Shown one piece after another: positions 9,233-16,756 of a stretch of 64,000 nt of DNA. The notes below the pieces were generated by a model that searched no databases, was not told the origin of the DNA, and saw only the letters and a list, made by a program, of their open reading frames with translations. The position numbers and the translations under genes are program-made. The DNA is taken from positions 1,488,001 to 1,552,000 of the forward strand of contig CP063166.1 of NCBI GenBank assembly GCA_016806145.1. The letters run 5' to 3'. Source of the DNA: Variovorax paradoxus (GTDB taxonomy: Bacteria > Pseudomonadota > Gammaproteobacteria > Burkholderiales > Burkholderiaceae_C). Positions within the stretch are counted from its first letter, which is position 1, and each line of letters begins with the position of its first letter.

Positions 9233-9245
9233 CCGCGGTCCCCGC

Positions 9246-10529
9246 TCAGCCCCTGGCGGTCTGCAGCTCGGCCTGCAGCTGGTCTTCCAGCGTCTCGCGC
9301 CGGCGGATCAGCGTGGCGGCCGTGCCGCTCACGAGCACCTCGGCCGCGCGCGCGCGGGTGTTGTAGTTGCTCGCCATGCTCATGCAATAGGCACCGGCCG
9401 AGAGCACGCCCAGCAGGTCGCCGGCCACCACGTTGAGTTCGCGGTCGCGGCCGATCCAGTCGCCGCTCTCGCAGACCGGGCCCACCACGTCGTAGGTGGC
9501 GCCAGCGCCGGCGCGTTCGCGCAGCGGCACGATGCGATGGAAGGCCTGGTACATCGCGGGCCGCGGCAGGTCGTTCATGGCCGCGTCGACGATGCAGAAG
9601 TTCTTGTCCTCGCCGGGCTTGGTGTAGAGCACCTCGGTCAGGCACACGCCGGCATTGCCGACCAGCGAGCGGCCCGGTTCGATCACCAGCTTGCGCTGGC
9701 CGAAGCCGCGCGCGTCGAGCCGCTCGAGCAGTTGCCGCCACAGCGCATCGGCCTGCGGCGGCGTCTCGCCGTTGTAGTCGATGCCCAGGCCGCCGCCGAA
9801 GTCCAGGTGATGGATGGGAATGCCCGCGGCCTCGATCGCCACCACCAGGTCGAGTACGCGCTCGAAGGCGTCGAAGTAGGGCGAGGCCTCGGTGATCTGC
9901 GAGCCGATGTGGCAGTCGATGCCCACCACCTCGAGGCCCGGCAGGCTGGCCGCGTGGCGGTAGGCCTGCACCGCGCGGTCGTGCGCGATGCCGAACTTGT
10001 TGCCCTTGAGGCCGGTGGAGATGTAGGGGTGCGTCTTGGGATCGACGTTGGGATTGATGCGGATGCTGATCGGCGCGCGCGCCTTCTCGGCCAGCGCCAC
10101 CTCGTTGAGCACGTCGAGCTCGGCCTCGCTCTCGACGTTGAAGCAGGCGATGCCGGCCGCGAGCGCCTGGCGCATCTCGGCGCGGGTCTTGCCGACACCC
10201 GAGAAGATGATCTTCTTCGGATCGGCGCCGACCGCGAGCACGCGCGCGAGTTCGCCGCCCGAGACGATGTCGAAGCCGCAGCCGGCCTCGGCGAACACGC
10301 GCAGCACGCCGAGCGAGGAGTTGGCCTTCATCGCGTAGCAGACCAGCGCATCGCGGCCTTCGAAGCCGCGCTGGTAGGCGGCCAGCGCATCGAGCATCCA
10401 CTGCTTCGAGTAGACGAACAGCGGCGTGCCGTGCTCGCGCGCGAGCGCATCGAGCGACACGCCTTCGACCTGGAGCGCGCCGTCACGCTGCGCGATGTGG
10501 GGATGGCCGGGCAGGGGAAGGGTGCTCAT
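9246..10529 (-). CDS. lysA: Diaminopimelate decarboxylase LysA
   Basis: A 427-residue PLP-dependent fold-III decarboxylase that makes L-lysine from meso-diaminopimelate, the last lysine step. The PLP lysine is K68 in YAMKANSS; the phosphate-binding glycine loop GGGLGIDY and the C-terminal CESGDWIGRD segment (Cys from the partner subunit) are present. It is the downstream gene of the lptM-lysA pair: its ATG overlaps the lptM stop by 4 nt. The convergent neighbour msrQ ends 13 nt away, with no terminator visible between them. Confidence 0.95.
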   Translation of the reverse strand: MSTLPLPGHPHIAQRDGALQVEGVSLDALAREHGTPLFVYSKQWMLDALAAYQRGFEGRDALVCYAMKANSSLGVLRVFAEAGCGFDIVSGGELARVLAVGADPKKIIFSGVGKTRAEMRQALAAGIACFNVESEAELDVLNEVALAEKARAPISIRINPNVDPKTHPYISTGLKGNKFGIAHDRAVQAYRHAASLPGLEVVGIDCHIGSQITEASPYFDAFERVLDLVVAIEAAGIPIHHLDFGGGLGIDYNGETPPQADALWRQLLERLDARGFGQRKLVIEPGRSLVGNAGVCLTEVLYTKPGEDKNFCIVDAAMNDLPRPAMYQAFHRIVPLRERAGAGATYDVVGPVCESGDWIGRDRELNVVAGDLLGVLSAGAYCMSMASNYNTRARAAEVLVSGTAATLIRRRETLEDQLQAELQTARG

Positions 10530-10792
10530 CGTGCGGCTCCGCTGCTGGCGGTGGCAGGCTTCGGCGCGGCCTGGCCGGTGCTGGAAGACGGCGTGGCATT
10601 GCCGGTGCCGCCGGGCATGCTGGGCGTCAGCAGGTCGGGCAGCGTGGCGCGTTGCGAGGCGGCCGGATCGGTCGGCAGATAGAGGGCGCCGCGCTGTCCG
10701 CAGGCGGCCAGGCCGAGGGTGGCGGCGGCGAGGCAGACCATGAGCGCAGTGCGGCCGCGGGCGCTCACTAGAATTTGGTGGACATTCAACAT
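10526..10792 (-). CDS. lptM: LptM (YifL)-type small outer-membrane lipoprotein
   Basis: An 88-residue lipoprotein. The lipobox LGLAAC gives Cys31, followed by GQRGALYLP, which matches the C-G-x-K/R-G-x-L-Y-x-P core of LptM/YifL. In E. coli LptM helps the LptD-LptE lipopolysaccharide translocon mature. The remaining 45 residues are low-complexity (Ser, Thr, Pro, Ala). The start at 10792 lies only 12 nt from the divergent cyaY ATG; an in-frame start at 10741 (71 residues) would give a more usual short signal peptide and leave room for a promoter. It overlaps lysA by 4 nt. Confidence 0.82.
   Translation of the reverse strand: MLNVHQILVSARGRTALMVCLAAATLGLAACGQRGALYLPTDPAASQRATLPDLLTPSMPGGTGNATPSSSTGQAAPKPATASSGAAR
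10769..10774 (+). promoter_or_regulatory. Probable -10 box for cyaY
   Basis: TAGAAT at 10769-10774 would place the cyaY transcript start near 10781, about 24 nt before its ATG. The box lies inside the lptM reading frame if lptM starts at 10792, but outside it if lptM starts at 10741. Confidence 0.35.
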
Positions 10793-10804
10793 AACGAAAT
10801 TGTA

Positions 10805-11137
10805 ATGACGGACTCCGAATACATGGACCGCGCCGAAGCCGCGCTGGCGGCGATCGAGCACAGCTGCGACCGCATCAACGACGCGACGGACGCCGACATC
10901 GACAACCAGCGCGTGGGCGGCATGATCACGATTTCGTTTCCCAACGGCAGCCAGCTGATCGTGAACCTGCAGAAGCCGCTGCAGGAGATCTGGCTCGCGG
11001 CGCGCTCGGGCGGCTACCACTACCGCTTCGACGGCCAGGCCTGGATCGACACCAAGAGCGCGGAAGAGTTCTTCGGCAACCTGTCGCGCGAGGCGAGCCT
11101 GCAGGCGGGGCAGCCGCTGAGCTTCACCGCGGGCTGA
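10805..11137 (+). CDS. cyaY: Frataxin-like iron protein CyaY
   Basis: A 110-residue frataxin homologue. The N-terminal helix is acidic ([19 protein letters not shown]), followed by the beta-sheet segment [21 protein letters not shown] and the tryptophan-containing strands [15 protein letters not shown], all typical of bacterial frataxins. CyaY binds iron and tunes iron-sulfur cluster assembly by IscS/IscU. The ATG at 10805 gives the usual family length; a GTG at 10775 would add ten residues. It stands alone between divergent lptM-lysA and convergent mrcA. Confidence 0.93.
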   Translation: MTDSEYMDRAEAALAAIEHSCDRINDATDADIDNQRVGGMITISFPNGSQLIVNLQKPLQEIWLAARSGGYHYRFDGQAWIDTKSAEEFFGNLSREASLQAGQPLSFTAG

Positions 11138-11162
11138 GACCCGCGGCGCGGCCGACGCGGCA

Positions 11163-13586
11163 TCAGTTGCGGAACAGGTCGAGGATGCGGCTGCGCTCCT
11201 CGGGCGGCGCCGGCGGGCTCACCGGCGCGCCGCTCAGCGCTTCGGCCGGTGCCGCCGGCGTCGTGTCGACACCCAGGCTGGCCACGCCGCGGCCCGGTGC
11301 GTAGTCGTCGTAGTACCACTCGCCGCCCACGTTCACCACGCCCGCGGGCGGCGTGGTCGAGAGGTCGGTGACCGGCGCGCCCTTGATGGCGGTTTCCATG
11401 AAGTTGATCCAGATCGGCAGGCTCAGGCCGCCACCGGTCTCGCGGTCCCCGAGGTTGCGCGGCGTGTCGTAGCCGATCCACGAGATCGCGGTCATGGTCG
11501 GCTGGAAGCCTGCGAACCACGCATCGAGCGAATCGTTGGTGGTGCCGGTCTTGCCATAGAGGTCGGGTCGCTTGAGCATCGCCTGGGCCTTGGCCGCGGT
11601 GCCGGCGCGCGCCACCGATTGCAGCAGGCTGTCCATGATGAAGGCGTTGCGCTGCGGGATGGCGCGCAGCGCGTCATTGAGCAGCGGCGGCTGCTTGTCG
11701 ACCAGCAGCTTGTCCTTGTGGTCGGTGATGCGCGTCACGAGGTAGGGATTGACGCGGTAGCCGCCGTTGGCGAACACCGAGTAGCCCACCGCCATCTGCA
11801 TCGGCGTGACCGAGCCCGCGCCGAGCGCCATCGGCAGGTAGGCCGGATGCTTCTCGCGCTCGAAGCCGAAGTTGGTGATCCAGTCCTGCGCGTAGCGCGT
11901 GCCGATCGACTGCAGGATGCGGATCGAGACCAGGTTCTTCGACTTCATCAGCGCGGTGCGCATCGACATCGGGCCGTCGTAGCCGCCGCCGTAGTTCTTC
12001 GGCTCCCAGGGCTGGCCGCCGGTGGTGCCGGCATCGAAGAACAGCGGGCCGTCGTTGATCACGGTGGCGGGCGTGAAGCCCTTCTCGAGCGCGGCAGAGT
12101 AGATAAAGGGCTTGAAGCTCGAGCCCGGCTGGCGCCAGGCCTGCGTGACGTGGTTGAACTTGTTCTTGCCGAAGTCGAAGCCGCCGACCAGCGCCTTGAT
12201 CGCGCCGTCGCGCGGGTCCATGGCGACGAAGGCGCCCTCGACCTCGGGCAGCTGGGTGATCTCCCAGGTGTTCTTGGGCGTCTTCACCACGCGGATCACC
12301 GCGCCGCGGCGGATCTTGATGTTGGGCGGCGCCTTGTCCGAGAGGCCCGACTGCGCGGGCTTGAGGCCTTCGCCCGTGATCTGCACCGCGTCGCCGTTGC
12401 CGCGCACCGCATCGATCTGCTTGGCGGTGGCCTTGAGCACCACGGCCGCCATCACGTCGCCGTTGTCGGGATGGTCGCTGAGCGCGTCGTCGACGGCTTC
12501 GTCGAGATCCTTGGCATCGTTCGGCAGCTCGACGAACTTCTCGGGGCCGCGGTAGATCTGGCGGCGCTCGTAATCCATGATGCCCTTGCGCAGCGCCTTG
12601 TAGGCGGCGGCCTGGTCGGCCGCCACGAGCGAGGTGTAGACCTTGAGGCCGCGCGTGTAGGTGCTGTCGCCGTACTGCGCATACATCAGCTGGCGCACCG
12701 TCTCGGCCACGTACTCGGCATGCAGCCGGTTCGGGTCGGCGGCGTCGCGCAGGTGCAGCTCTTCCTTCTTGGCGGCCGCGGCCTGCTCGGCGGTGATGAA
12801 GCCGGCTTCCTGCATGCGGTCGATCACGTAGAACTGCCGGCCGCGCGCGCGCTGCGGGTTGTTCACCGGGTTGTTCGCGCCGGGCGCCTTGGGCAGGCCG
12901 GCCAGCATCGCGGCCTGGGCGATGGTGAGCTCGGACAGCGGCTTGCCGAAGTAGGCCTCGGAGGCGGCGGAGAAGCCGTAGGCGCGGTTGCCGAGGTAGA
13001 TCTGGTTCAGGTAGATCTCGAAGATCTGGTCCTTGCTCAGCAGGTGCTCGAGCTTGAAGGTCAGCAGCACCTCGTAGATCTTGCGCGTCAGCGTCTTCTC
13101 GGAACTCAGGTAGACGTTGCGCGCCACCTGCATGGTGATGGTGGAGGCGCCCTGGCTCTTCACGCGGTTCATGTTCGCGAGGCCAGCGCGGATCATGCCC
13201 TTGTAGTCGACGCCGCCGTGGTCATAGAAGCGGGCGTCCTCGGCCGCCAGCACGGCGTCCTTCACCACCTTGGGAATGGCCGAGATCGGCGTCAGGTTGC
13301 GGCGCTCCTCGCCGAACTCGCCGATCAGGATGCCCTCGGCCGAGAACACCCGCAGCGGCAGCTTGGGCCGGTAGTCGGAGAGCTCGGAGATGTCGGGCAG
13401 GTTCGGATAGGCGACCGCCAGCGCCACCGCGACCACGCAGATCACCGACAGCACGCCGGCCGCGGCGATGCCCAGGCCCCAGAACACGAAGCGCAGCAGC
13501 CATTTGAGCCAGGCGGGCCGGGTGGAGGCGGGTGGGGTCTTGGCTGGGCGCTTGGAGTTTGGCGTTGGCCGTGTGTTTTCTTGCAT
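11163..13586 (-). CDS. mrcA: Penicillin-binding protein 1A (bifunctional)
   Basis: An 807-residue class A PBP that polymerises glycan strands and cross-links peptides in the periplasm. One membrane anchor is at residues 28-60. The glycosyltransferase domain shows E116 in EDARFYDHGG, then GASTITMQVARN and KIYEVLLTFKLE. An OB-like insert follows (about 320-450). The transpeptidase motifs are S489-S-F-K492, S549-K-N551 and K679-T-G681. Start 13586 is chosen because a TATAAT box at 13610-13615 predicts a transcript start near 13603, which would cut off an in-frame GTG at 13604. It is divergent from pilM, an arrangement conserved in proteobacteria. Confidence 0.95.
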   Translation of the reverse strand: MQENTRPTPNSKRPAKTPPASTRPAWLKWLLRFVFWGLGIAAAGVLSVICVVAVALAVAYPNLPDISELSDYRPKLPLRVFSAEGILIGEFGEERRNLTPISAIPKVVKDAVLAAEDARFYDHGGVDYKGMIRAGLANMNRVKSQGASTITMQVARNVYLSSEKTLTRKIYEVLLTFKLEHLLSKDQIFEIYLNQIYLGNRAYGFSAASEAYFGKPLSELTIAQAAMLAGLPKAPGANNPVNNPQRARGRQFYVIDRMQEAGFITAEQAAAAKKEELHLRDAADPNRLHAEYVAETVRQLMYAQYGDSTYTRGLKVYTSLVAADQAAAYKALRKGIMDYERRQIYRGPEKFVELPNDAKDLDEAVDDALSDHPDNGDVMAAVVLKATAKQIDAVRGNGDAVQITGEGLKPAQSGLSDKAPPNIKIRRGAVIRVVKTPKNTWEITQLPEVEGAFVAMDPRDGAIKALVGGFDFGKNKFNHVTQAWRQPGSSFKPFIYSAALEKGFTPATVINDGPLFFDAGTTGGQPWEPKNYGGGYDGPMSMRTALMKSKNLVSIRILQSIGTRYAQDWITNFGFEREKHPAYLPMALGAGSVTPMQMAVGYSVFANGGYRVNPYLVTRITDHKDKLLVDKQPPLLNDALRAIPQRNAFIMDSLLQSVARAGTAAKAQAMLKRPDLYGKTGTTNDSLDAWFAGFQPTMTAISWIGYDTPRNLGDRETGGGLSLPIWINFMETAIKGAPVTDLSTTPPAGVVNVGGEWYYDDYAPGRGVASLGVDTTPAAPAEALSGAPVSPPAPPEERSRILDLFRN

Positions 13587-13609
13587 GGAGGGCCCGAGAG
13601 TCACCGCGC

Positions 13610-13615
13610 ATTATA
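13610..13615 (-). promoter_or_regulatory. -10 box for mrcA (TATAAT on minus strand)
   Basis: The minus strand reads CTTTTTATAATGCGCGG here, a perfect TATAAT 24 nt before the mrcA ATG. The -35 region is poor. The remaining mrcA-pilM gap (to 13824) is notably less GC-rich than the flanks and must also hold the pil promoter, which I cannot place with confidence. Confidence 0.6.
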
Positions 13616-13824
13616 AAAAGCCACCCCTTGAGCGGGCCCCGATGTTTGCTCGGCGCCCCGGTCCTAAATCGAAAGTTACAAAACGAGGCTTTAGCGTCAG
13701 CTTTTGGCAACGATCGACCCTGCCGTCCCGATCCGCCCCTTGGATGGCGTCGGGCGTGCTGCTAGCATGCAACCGAATTCAAATTTTTCCATTGGTTACA
13801 AATGCAGGGGAAGAGGGACAGAAC

Positions 13825-14904
13825 TTGGCTGCTCTTGGAACATTGTTTCGTCGTCAGAACGCCCCCCTGCTCGGGCTGGATGTCAGCTCGTCCAGCGTCA
13901 AGCTGGTCGAACTCGGCCGTGAAGCCAGCGGCAAGCTGATCCTGGAACGCTGCGCCATCGAGCCCCTCGAGCGCGGCTGGATCACCGATGGCAACGTCGA
14001 GAAGTTCGACGAGGTCGCCGAGGCCGTGCGCCGCGTGGTGCGCAAGAGCGGCACCCGCACGCGCAACGTCGCGCTGGCGTTGCCGCCCTCGGCGGTGATC
14101 ACCAAGAAGATCATTCTTCCGGGCGGGATGAGCGAGCAGGAGCTCGAAATCCAAGTCGAATCGGAAGCCAATCAATACATTCCTTTCTCGCTGGACGAAG
14201 TGAGTCTCGATTTCTGCGTGACCGGGCCGAGCCTGAGCTCGGCGGGCGACGTCGAGGTGCTGATCGCCGCGTCGCGCAAGGAGAAGGTGCAGGACCGCGA
14301 AGGCCTGGCCGAGGCGGCGGGCCTCAAGGCCATGATCCTGGACGTCGAGTCCTATGCCTCGCGCCTCGCCACCGCGCGCCTGATCGAACAACTGCCGGGC
14401 AAGGGTCAGGACGCTATCGTCGCCCTGTTCGAGGTCGGCGCCTTCACCACCAGCATGCAGGTGCTGCGCAACCAGGAAGTGCTGTACGACCGCGACCAGG
14501 CCTTCGGCGGCGCCCAGCTCACCCAGATGATCGTGCGCCAGTACGGCTTCTCGGCCGAGGAGGCCGAGGCCAAGAAGCGCAGCGGCGACCTGCCCGACGA
14601 CTACGGCTCGGGCGTCCTCAAGCCCTTCGTCGAGAGCATCGCCCAGGAAATCGCGCGCGCGCTGCAGTTCTTCTTCACCAGCACGCCGCACAACCGTGTC
14701 GACTACGTGATGCTGGCCGGTGGATCGGCCTCGCTGCCGGGCCTGAGCAATGCGGTGACGCGGCAGACCTCCTTCGCCTGCTCGCTCGTCAATCCCTTCG
14801 ACGGCATGGAGCTCGGCTCGAACATCCGCGAGAAGAAGGTCCGGCGCGAAGCGCCTTCCTACCTGACCTCCTGCGGTCTGGCCATGCGGAGGTTCCTGCA
14901 GTGA
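13825..14904 (+). CDS. pilM: Type IV pilus assembly protein PilM (TTG start)
   Basis: A 359-residue actin-like ATPase that sits on the inner face of the inner membrane and binds the N-terminus of PilN. The actin-fold nucleotide motif LLGLDVSSSSVKLVEL is near the N-terminus, and VMLAGGSASLPGL near the C-terminus is the second phosphate-binding loop. Start: no ATG or GTG gives the right length; TTG at 13825 is preceded by GAGGGA at good spacing and gives the family's usual MAALGTLF beginning. It is first of the pilMNOPQ operon, which assembles the pilus alignment complex and outer-membrane secretin. Confidence 0.92.
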   Translation: MAALGTLFRRQNAPLLGLDVSSSSVKLVELGREASGKLILERCAIEPLERGWITDGNVEKFDEVAEAVRRVVRKSGTRTRNVALALPPSAVITKKIILPGGMSEQELEIQVESEANQYIPFSLDEVSLDFCVTGPSLSSAGDVEVLIAASRKEKVQDREGLAEAAGLKAMILDVESYASRLATARLIEQLPGKGQDAIVALFEVGAFTTSMQVLRNQEVLYDRDQAFGGAQLTQMIVRQYGFSAEEAEAKKRSGDLPDDYGSGVLKPFVESIAQEIARALQFFFTSTPHNRVDYVMLAGGSASLPGLSNAVTRQTSFACSLVNPFDGMELGSNIREKKVRREAPSYLTSCGLAMRRFLQ

Positions 14905-15527
14905 TCCTGATCAATCTGCTTCCGCACCGCGAGGCCGCGCGCAAGCGCCGGCGCGAAGCCTTCTATGGCGCGCTGGCCGGTGCCGCTTTGCTCGGCGGCC
15001 TGATCGCGTGCCTGGGCTATCTCTGGTTCGAGGCCCAGATCTCGGCCCAGCAATCGAAGAACCGCTTCCTGCAGGGCGAGATCAAGAAGCTCGAGGTCGA
15101 GATCAAGGAGATCTCGACCTTGCAGGAGGAGATCGCGGCGCTGCGCGCGCGCCAGCAGGCCGTCGAGGACCTGCAGGGTGACCGCAACCTGCCGGTCCAT
15201 CTGCTCAACGAACTGGTGCGGCAACTGCCCGACGGCGTCTACCTGTCGAGCATGAAGCAGGACAACCAGACCGTCACGCTGCAGGGCATGGCGCAGTCGA
15301 ACGAGCGCGTGTCCGAGCTGCTGCGCAATCTCGGCAACAACAGTCCCTGGCTGGTGAAGCCGGAGCTGGTCGAGATCACTTCCGCCACCGTGAGCCTGAG
15401 TGCGAACCAGCGCGACCAGCGGCGGGTGGCGAACTTCACCATGCGCATCGGCCTCAAGCGGCCGACCGACGCGCAGAAGGCCGCGGCCGACAAGGCGCTG
15501 GCCACCGCGGCGCAGTCCAAGGGCTAG
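14901..15527 (+). CDS. pilN: Type IV pilus assembly protein PilN
   Basis: A 208-residue bitopic protein. The N-terminal motif MILINLLPHRE is the conserved INLLP segment that PilM binds; a membrane helix follows at about 21-42 and then a coiled-coil region (about 45-95) and a ferredoxin-like periplasmic domain. It starts with GTG overlapping the pilM stop (GTGA). PilN pairs with PilO to link the cytoplasmic and outer-membrane parts of the pilus machine. Confidence 0.93.
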   Translation: MILINLLPHREAARKRRREAFYGALAGAALLGGLIACLGYLWFEAQISAQQSKNRFLQGEIKKLEVEIKEISTLQEEIAALRARQQAVEDLQGDRNLPVHLLNELVRQLPDGVYLSSMKQDNQTVTLQGMAQSNERVSELLRNLGNNSPWLVKPELVEITSATVSLSANQRDQRRVANFTMRIGLKRPTDAQKAAADKALATAAQSKG

Positions 15528-15533
15528 GCGATC

Positions 15534-16217
15534 ATGGCAAGCAAACGCTCTTCCCCCCCCATCGATCTCGGTGCCGCGCTGCGCCGCTTCGGCGATCAGT
15601 TCCGCGGGCTGAACACCAACGACCCCGCGAGCTGGCCGTCCGTGCCGCGCTATGCGCTGTGCCTGGGACTGGCCGTTTTCGTGGTCGTGGCCCTGTGGTT
15701 TGTCTGGCTCACGAATTCGAACGACGAACTCGAATCGGAGCGCAGCAAGGAAGCCACGCTCAAAACCGACTATCAGAAAAAGGTGGCGCAGGCCGCCAAT
15801 CTCGACCTGCTGAAGAAGCAGCGCGAGCAGGTGCAGCAGTACGTCACGCTGCTCGAGAAGCAACTTCCGAGCAAGGCCGAGATGGACGCCTTGCTGTCGG
15901 ACATCAACCAGGCAGGCCTCGGCCGCAGCCTGCAGTTCGAACTGTTCCGCCCGGGACAGGTCGTCGTCAAGGACTACTACGCCGAGTTGCCGATTGCTGT
16001 GCGTGTGACCGGCCGCTACCACGACATGGGCGCTTTTGCGGCCGATGTCGCCAGCCTGTCGCGCATCGTCACGTTGAACAACCTGAGCGTGGCGCCGCAG
16101 AAGGACAAGGACGGTGCGTTGACCATGGATGCGACGGCGCGCACTTACCGCTATCTCGATGAAGAAGAGCGGGCCACCCAGAAACGCGCTGCGGCGTCCA
16201 AAGGCGCGAAGAAATGA
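15534..16217 (+). CDS. pilO: Type IV pilus assembly protein PilO
   Basis: A 227-residue inner-membrane protein: a membrane helix at about 40-60, a coiled coil from about 65 to 110 (KEATLKTDYQKKVAQAANL), and a periplasmic ferredoxin-like domain with KDYYAELPIAVRVTGRYHD, the usual PilO core. The start is 6 nt after pilN. PilO forms heterodimers with PilN and contacts PilP. Confidence 0.93.
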   Translation: MASKRSSPPIDLGAALRRFGDQFRGLNTNDPASWPSVPRYALCLGLAVFVVVALWFVWLTNSNDELESERSKEATLKTDYQKKVAQAANLDLLKKQREQVQQYVTLLEKQLPSKAEMDALLSDINQAGLGRSLQFELFRPGQVVVKDYYAELPIAVRVTGRYHDMGAFAADVASLSRIVTLNNLSVAPQKDKDGALTMDATARTYRYLDEEERATQKRAAASKGAKK

Positions 16218-16756
16218 AAGCGGCCTTCAAGTTCTTGTGGCTCGCAATGGCCGCGTTGGGATTGAGTGCCTGCGGGAACTCCGATCAGGAAGATCTTCAG
16301 CGCTGGATGGTGGAGCAGCGCGCACAGGTCAAGCCCAGCATCTCGCCCATCACGGAACCGAAAAGATTCACACCACAGGCCTATACGGAAGCCTCGTCGT
16401 TCGAGCCTTTCAACATGCTAAAGCTCACGCAGGCACTGCGTCGGGAATCGAACCAGCCGGGCAACTCCGACCTGATCGCTCCCGAACTGGCGCGTCGCAA
16501 GGAGGCCCTCGAGGCCTTCCCGCTCGATTCGATGGCCATGGTCGGGACCATGAACCGCAGTGGCCAGCCGGTGGCGCTGGTGAAGGTCGACAAGCTGCTC
16601 TACAAAGTGCGTGTCGGCGAGTACCTGGGCCTCAACTACGGCCGCATCACGCGGATCAACGAAAGCGAAGTCGCCCTGCGAGAAATCGTGCAGGACGCGG
16701 CTGGCGAATGGATCGAACGCGCAGCATCGCTGCAGTTGCAAGAGAGTGCGAAATGA
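16214..16756 (+). CDS. pilP: Type IV pilus lipoprotein PilP
   Basis: A 180-residue lipoprotein with lipobox LSAC (Cys20). The C-terminal half holds the beta-sandwich motif ALVKVDKLLYKVRVGEYLGLNYGRI, which in PilP docks onto the N-domains of the PilQ secretin. It overlaps pilO and pilQ by 4 nt each. Base use here is somewhat less GC-rich than in the metabolic genes around it. Confidence 0.93.
   Translation: MKAAFKFLWLAMAALGLSACGNSDQEDLQRWMVEQRAQVKPSISPITEPKRFTPQAYTEASSFEPFNMLKLTQALRRESNQPGNSDLIAPELARRKEALEAFPLDSMAMVGTMNRSGQPVALVKVDKLLYKVRVGEYLGLNYGRITRINESEVALREIVQDAAGEWIERAASLQLQESAK

Noticed and set aside
16440..16465. GGTTCGATTCCCG-like tRNA T-arm on the minus strand
   Set aside because: The flanking bases do not form a T-stem or an acceptor stem, and it lies within pilP coding sequence.
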